DNA of 64,000 nt. Origin: Hedera helix (lineage: Eukaryota; Streptophyta; Magnoliopsida; Apiales; Araliaceae). Positions 62,318-64,000 of the stretch are shown here, piece after piece. The notes under the pieces were generated by a model. It had not been told where the DNA came from. It was given only the letters and a program-made list of their open reading frames with translations, and searched no databases. Position 1 is the stretch's first letter. Each line of letters opens with the position of its first letter. Where the stretch lies: the NCBI GenBank assembly GCA_947179155.2, contig OX359266.1:17129098-17193097 (forward strand), written 5' to 3'. The position numbers were made by a program, and so were the translations under genes.

Positions 62318-63751
62318 TGATGAGTGGGTTTTATACTTGCGAATTGTGTACGTTTAGCTTGATTGTTTGTAAGTTTTCATGACATTTTATGTTCTTCTAT
62401 ACTCGTTTATGTGTTTTTCTGTGCTCTTGCAGTAAATGGGACTTAAGGGGCAAAAGCGTAATTTTGGAATGGGACCGCAACTGCGCTTGGAATGGCTGCA
62501 GCTGCGCTGAAGCAGAACAATCGAAGGTTGGAAATCAGAAACTTTGGCCGCAGTTGTGCTGGTTTTGACCGCAGCTGTGCTGGATAAAATTTCAGGGACC
62601 ACAGCTGCGCCCAACATGACCGCAGCTGTGGTGGTGCTCGTTTCCAGTTTTTATCATGATTCTCATGTGGGTCCTGCACGCGGGTTTGAGCTGTTTTTAG
62701 AGTCTTGTGCGTGAGGAGTTTGAGGTGATTTCGGATAGCACTTGAAAGCTATAAAAGAAAAGAGTCAAAACTAAAGATGAGAAGGGAGATAAAGAAAAAA
62801 TTTGAAGGATTCTGCAGAGCAAGAAGAAAAGCAAAACAGATCAGGGAATTTACAGAGCTAAAGATTGGAACAACCTTAGAGTGACTATAATAGTTTCTTC
62901 TTAATCTTTTCATAATTTTTAGTTATTGTAATTCCCGAATATGAGCTTCAATAATAATCTGATGTTATTTTTCTTCAAAGTTATGAACTAAATTTTATTT
63001 GAGATTACAATGGAGCCTAGCGGGTAGTTTAATGCAGTACTCTCTCTTAACAGTTAATTAATTATGTATGGACCGTTTATCATATTATGTGCTTTAATTA
63101 TTAATTGCCTAATCAACAATTACTGTGATAATTTATACGAAATTGGAAGATGGAGTATCAATTTAGATCTGAATATGATAGCATCTGTTCATAAAACTTG
63201 TAAAGATTTATATGATTAGTGTATAGGATAGGAATATACCTATATGTCTTTTGCAACCATAGAAAAGAATCTGAGATTGAAACCCTAATTAATCTAGTTT
63301 ACATAGGAATATAGTAAATAAATTAATTAGGGTGTTCCTTGTTAATTCTGTTGCTTTACAGTCAGATTTAGGAGGATTTGTTTATATGACTTGCAGACGC
63401 AGTATATAAATATTATAAAGAATTCTTGGTTAACGGTCTAATTTAACAAATTAACTGCAAAGAGGGAGTGAGGTGATTACATGAAACGCTAGGGAAAGTT
63501 GTAATCTTAATCTATCATATCTGCAATCTATTTCATGGTCGTTTAATTCAGTAGTTTATTGATATCTACTTAAGATTTAGTTAAAATTAAAATATTTGAA
63601 GTGAGAGTTTAAATCGGATTAATTAAGTTTAATATTAATTTAGATAGTTATTATTATATTTCTTCGTGGGAACGATACCTTGCTTGCTGAGTATTACAAT
63701 TGAACGCGTATACTTGCGTGTTATATTGCTAGGAGAAAAAAAGAGGCAACA
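62318..63751 (+). repeat. Element G 3' LTR, 1,434 bp
   Basis: It starts TGATGAGTGGG after the polypurine tract and ends AGGCAACA, followed by the ATTAC duplication. It keeps the 245-bp segment (about 63363-63605) missing from the 5' LTR. A CTATAAAAG TATA box is near 62749. A CAGCTG motif cluster lies at 62476-62630. Confidence 0.87.
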
Positions 63752-64000
63752 ATTACACTTTGCACCCTAGCGCTTGCATCATCGCTTACATCACCCTTCT
63801 TCTGATTGGTCGATTCATTTTCACTTGTAATTAGTTCCAAACAAATCGTGCTAGTTCTTTTCCAGTTAGTGTAATCGTGCAAGTTTTCCTTAGTTTGGTT
63901 ACACTAACTTAGTTACACATAACCTAGTTTGATTTCAACTAATTAATTAAATAGTATAATACATTAGTATTTATACGTATTTCATTCGTATAATACATTG

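Larger units (their letters stand above)
56808..63751 (+). mobile_element. Element G, LTR element with a single non-pol frame, TSD ATTAC
   Basis: Two similar LTRs (56808-57998 and 62318-63751) flank 4.3 kb, and ATTAC occurs at 56803-56807 and 63752-63756. The interior has one 375-codon frame with three stops, a solo LTR of a related family (59961-61225), and three purine tracts. No gag, RT or integrase sequence is seen. No primer site of Met or Asp type is visible after the 5' LTR, and the last few bases of that LTR differ from the 3' copy, so the junction may be damaged. It is a non-autonomous LTR element, probably Athila-related. Confidence 0.8.
54149..64000 (-). mobile_element. LTR F in element B gag (incomplete, split by element G)
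   Basis: It starts TGTAACGCCCCCAAAATC at 54149, right after gag sequence of B. The parts seen are 54149-56807 and, after element G, 63757-64000; the other end lies beyond the window. It holds a TGAGCACGACGGCTCAGCAAG hairpin at 55068 and a repeat zone at 56030-56640. Sense is minus by comparison with the other LTRs. ATATT (54144-54148) is the predicted left target duplication. No gene is present in 54149-56807. Confidence 0.78.

Overview
This window is plant nuclear DNA from a repeat-rich intergenic region. I see no intact host gene, tRNA, rRNA or CRISPR array. Nearly every base belongs to nested transposable elements. The plant origin rests on Ty3/gypsy Pol proteins whose C-terminal tail resembles the Tekay/Del chromovirus type, Met-initiator and Asp-type primer sites, a CACTA DNA transposon with CACTACTACAAAA ends, and captured exon fragments of plant genes (GRP7-type RNA-binding protein, SPP-like protease, RFC1). 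The species cannot be named from this; a eudicot with a large genome is my guess.

Layout. 1-411: the 3' end of a Ty1/copia LTR that landed in the 5' LTR of element A. 412-8912: element A, a plus-strand Tekay-like Ty3/gypsy element with decayed gag-pol and a complete 2.8 kb 3' LTR. 8963-13548: a 4.6 kb solo LTR with 5-bp target duplications. 13599 to beyond the right edge: element B, minus strand. Its 3' LTR (13599-23880) is split by a solo LTR (14697-21460), which is itself split by a plus-strand solo LTR (15175-17282). The B pol starts at 23928 and is interrupted at 26057 by solo LTR E (26058-52314). Inside E sits element C (26611-49530, minus, complete, with two similar LTRs and target duplication). 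Element C carries two further insertions: element D (33379-39410), an Athila-like Gag-protease-only element, and a 3,057-bp CACTA transposon (41598-44654). B coding sequence resumes at 52320 and its gag is cut at 54148 by LTR F. LTR F is interrupted by element G (56808-63751), an LTR element that carries only a 375-codon 'plant transposon protein' type frame and has a solo LTR (59961-61225) inside it.

The nesting gives relative ages: B is older than E, E than C, and C than D and the CACTA; F is older than G, and G than the solo LTR inside it. By eye the LTR pair of C differs by about 2% over the first 220 bp, against about 5-6% for A and for G. All gag-pol frames are broken, mostly by stop codons explainable as C-to-T or G-to-A transitions. 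No gene here looks likely to make a functional product. The most interesting points are the CACTA with three recognisable captured gene fragments, an accessory coiled-coil frame between primer site and gag in C, two reduced LTR elements (D and G) that share a 3' non-coding module but no enzymes, a conserved TGAGC-N6-GCTCA type hairpin across many LTRs, and long arrays of AT hairpins in several LTR families.
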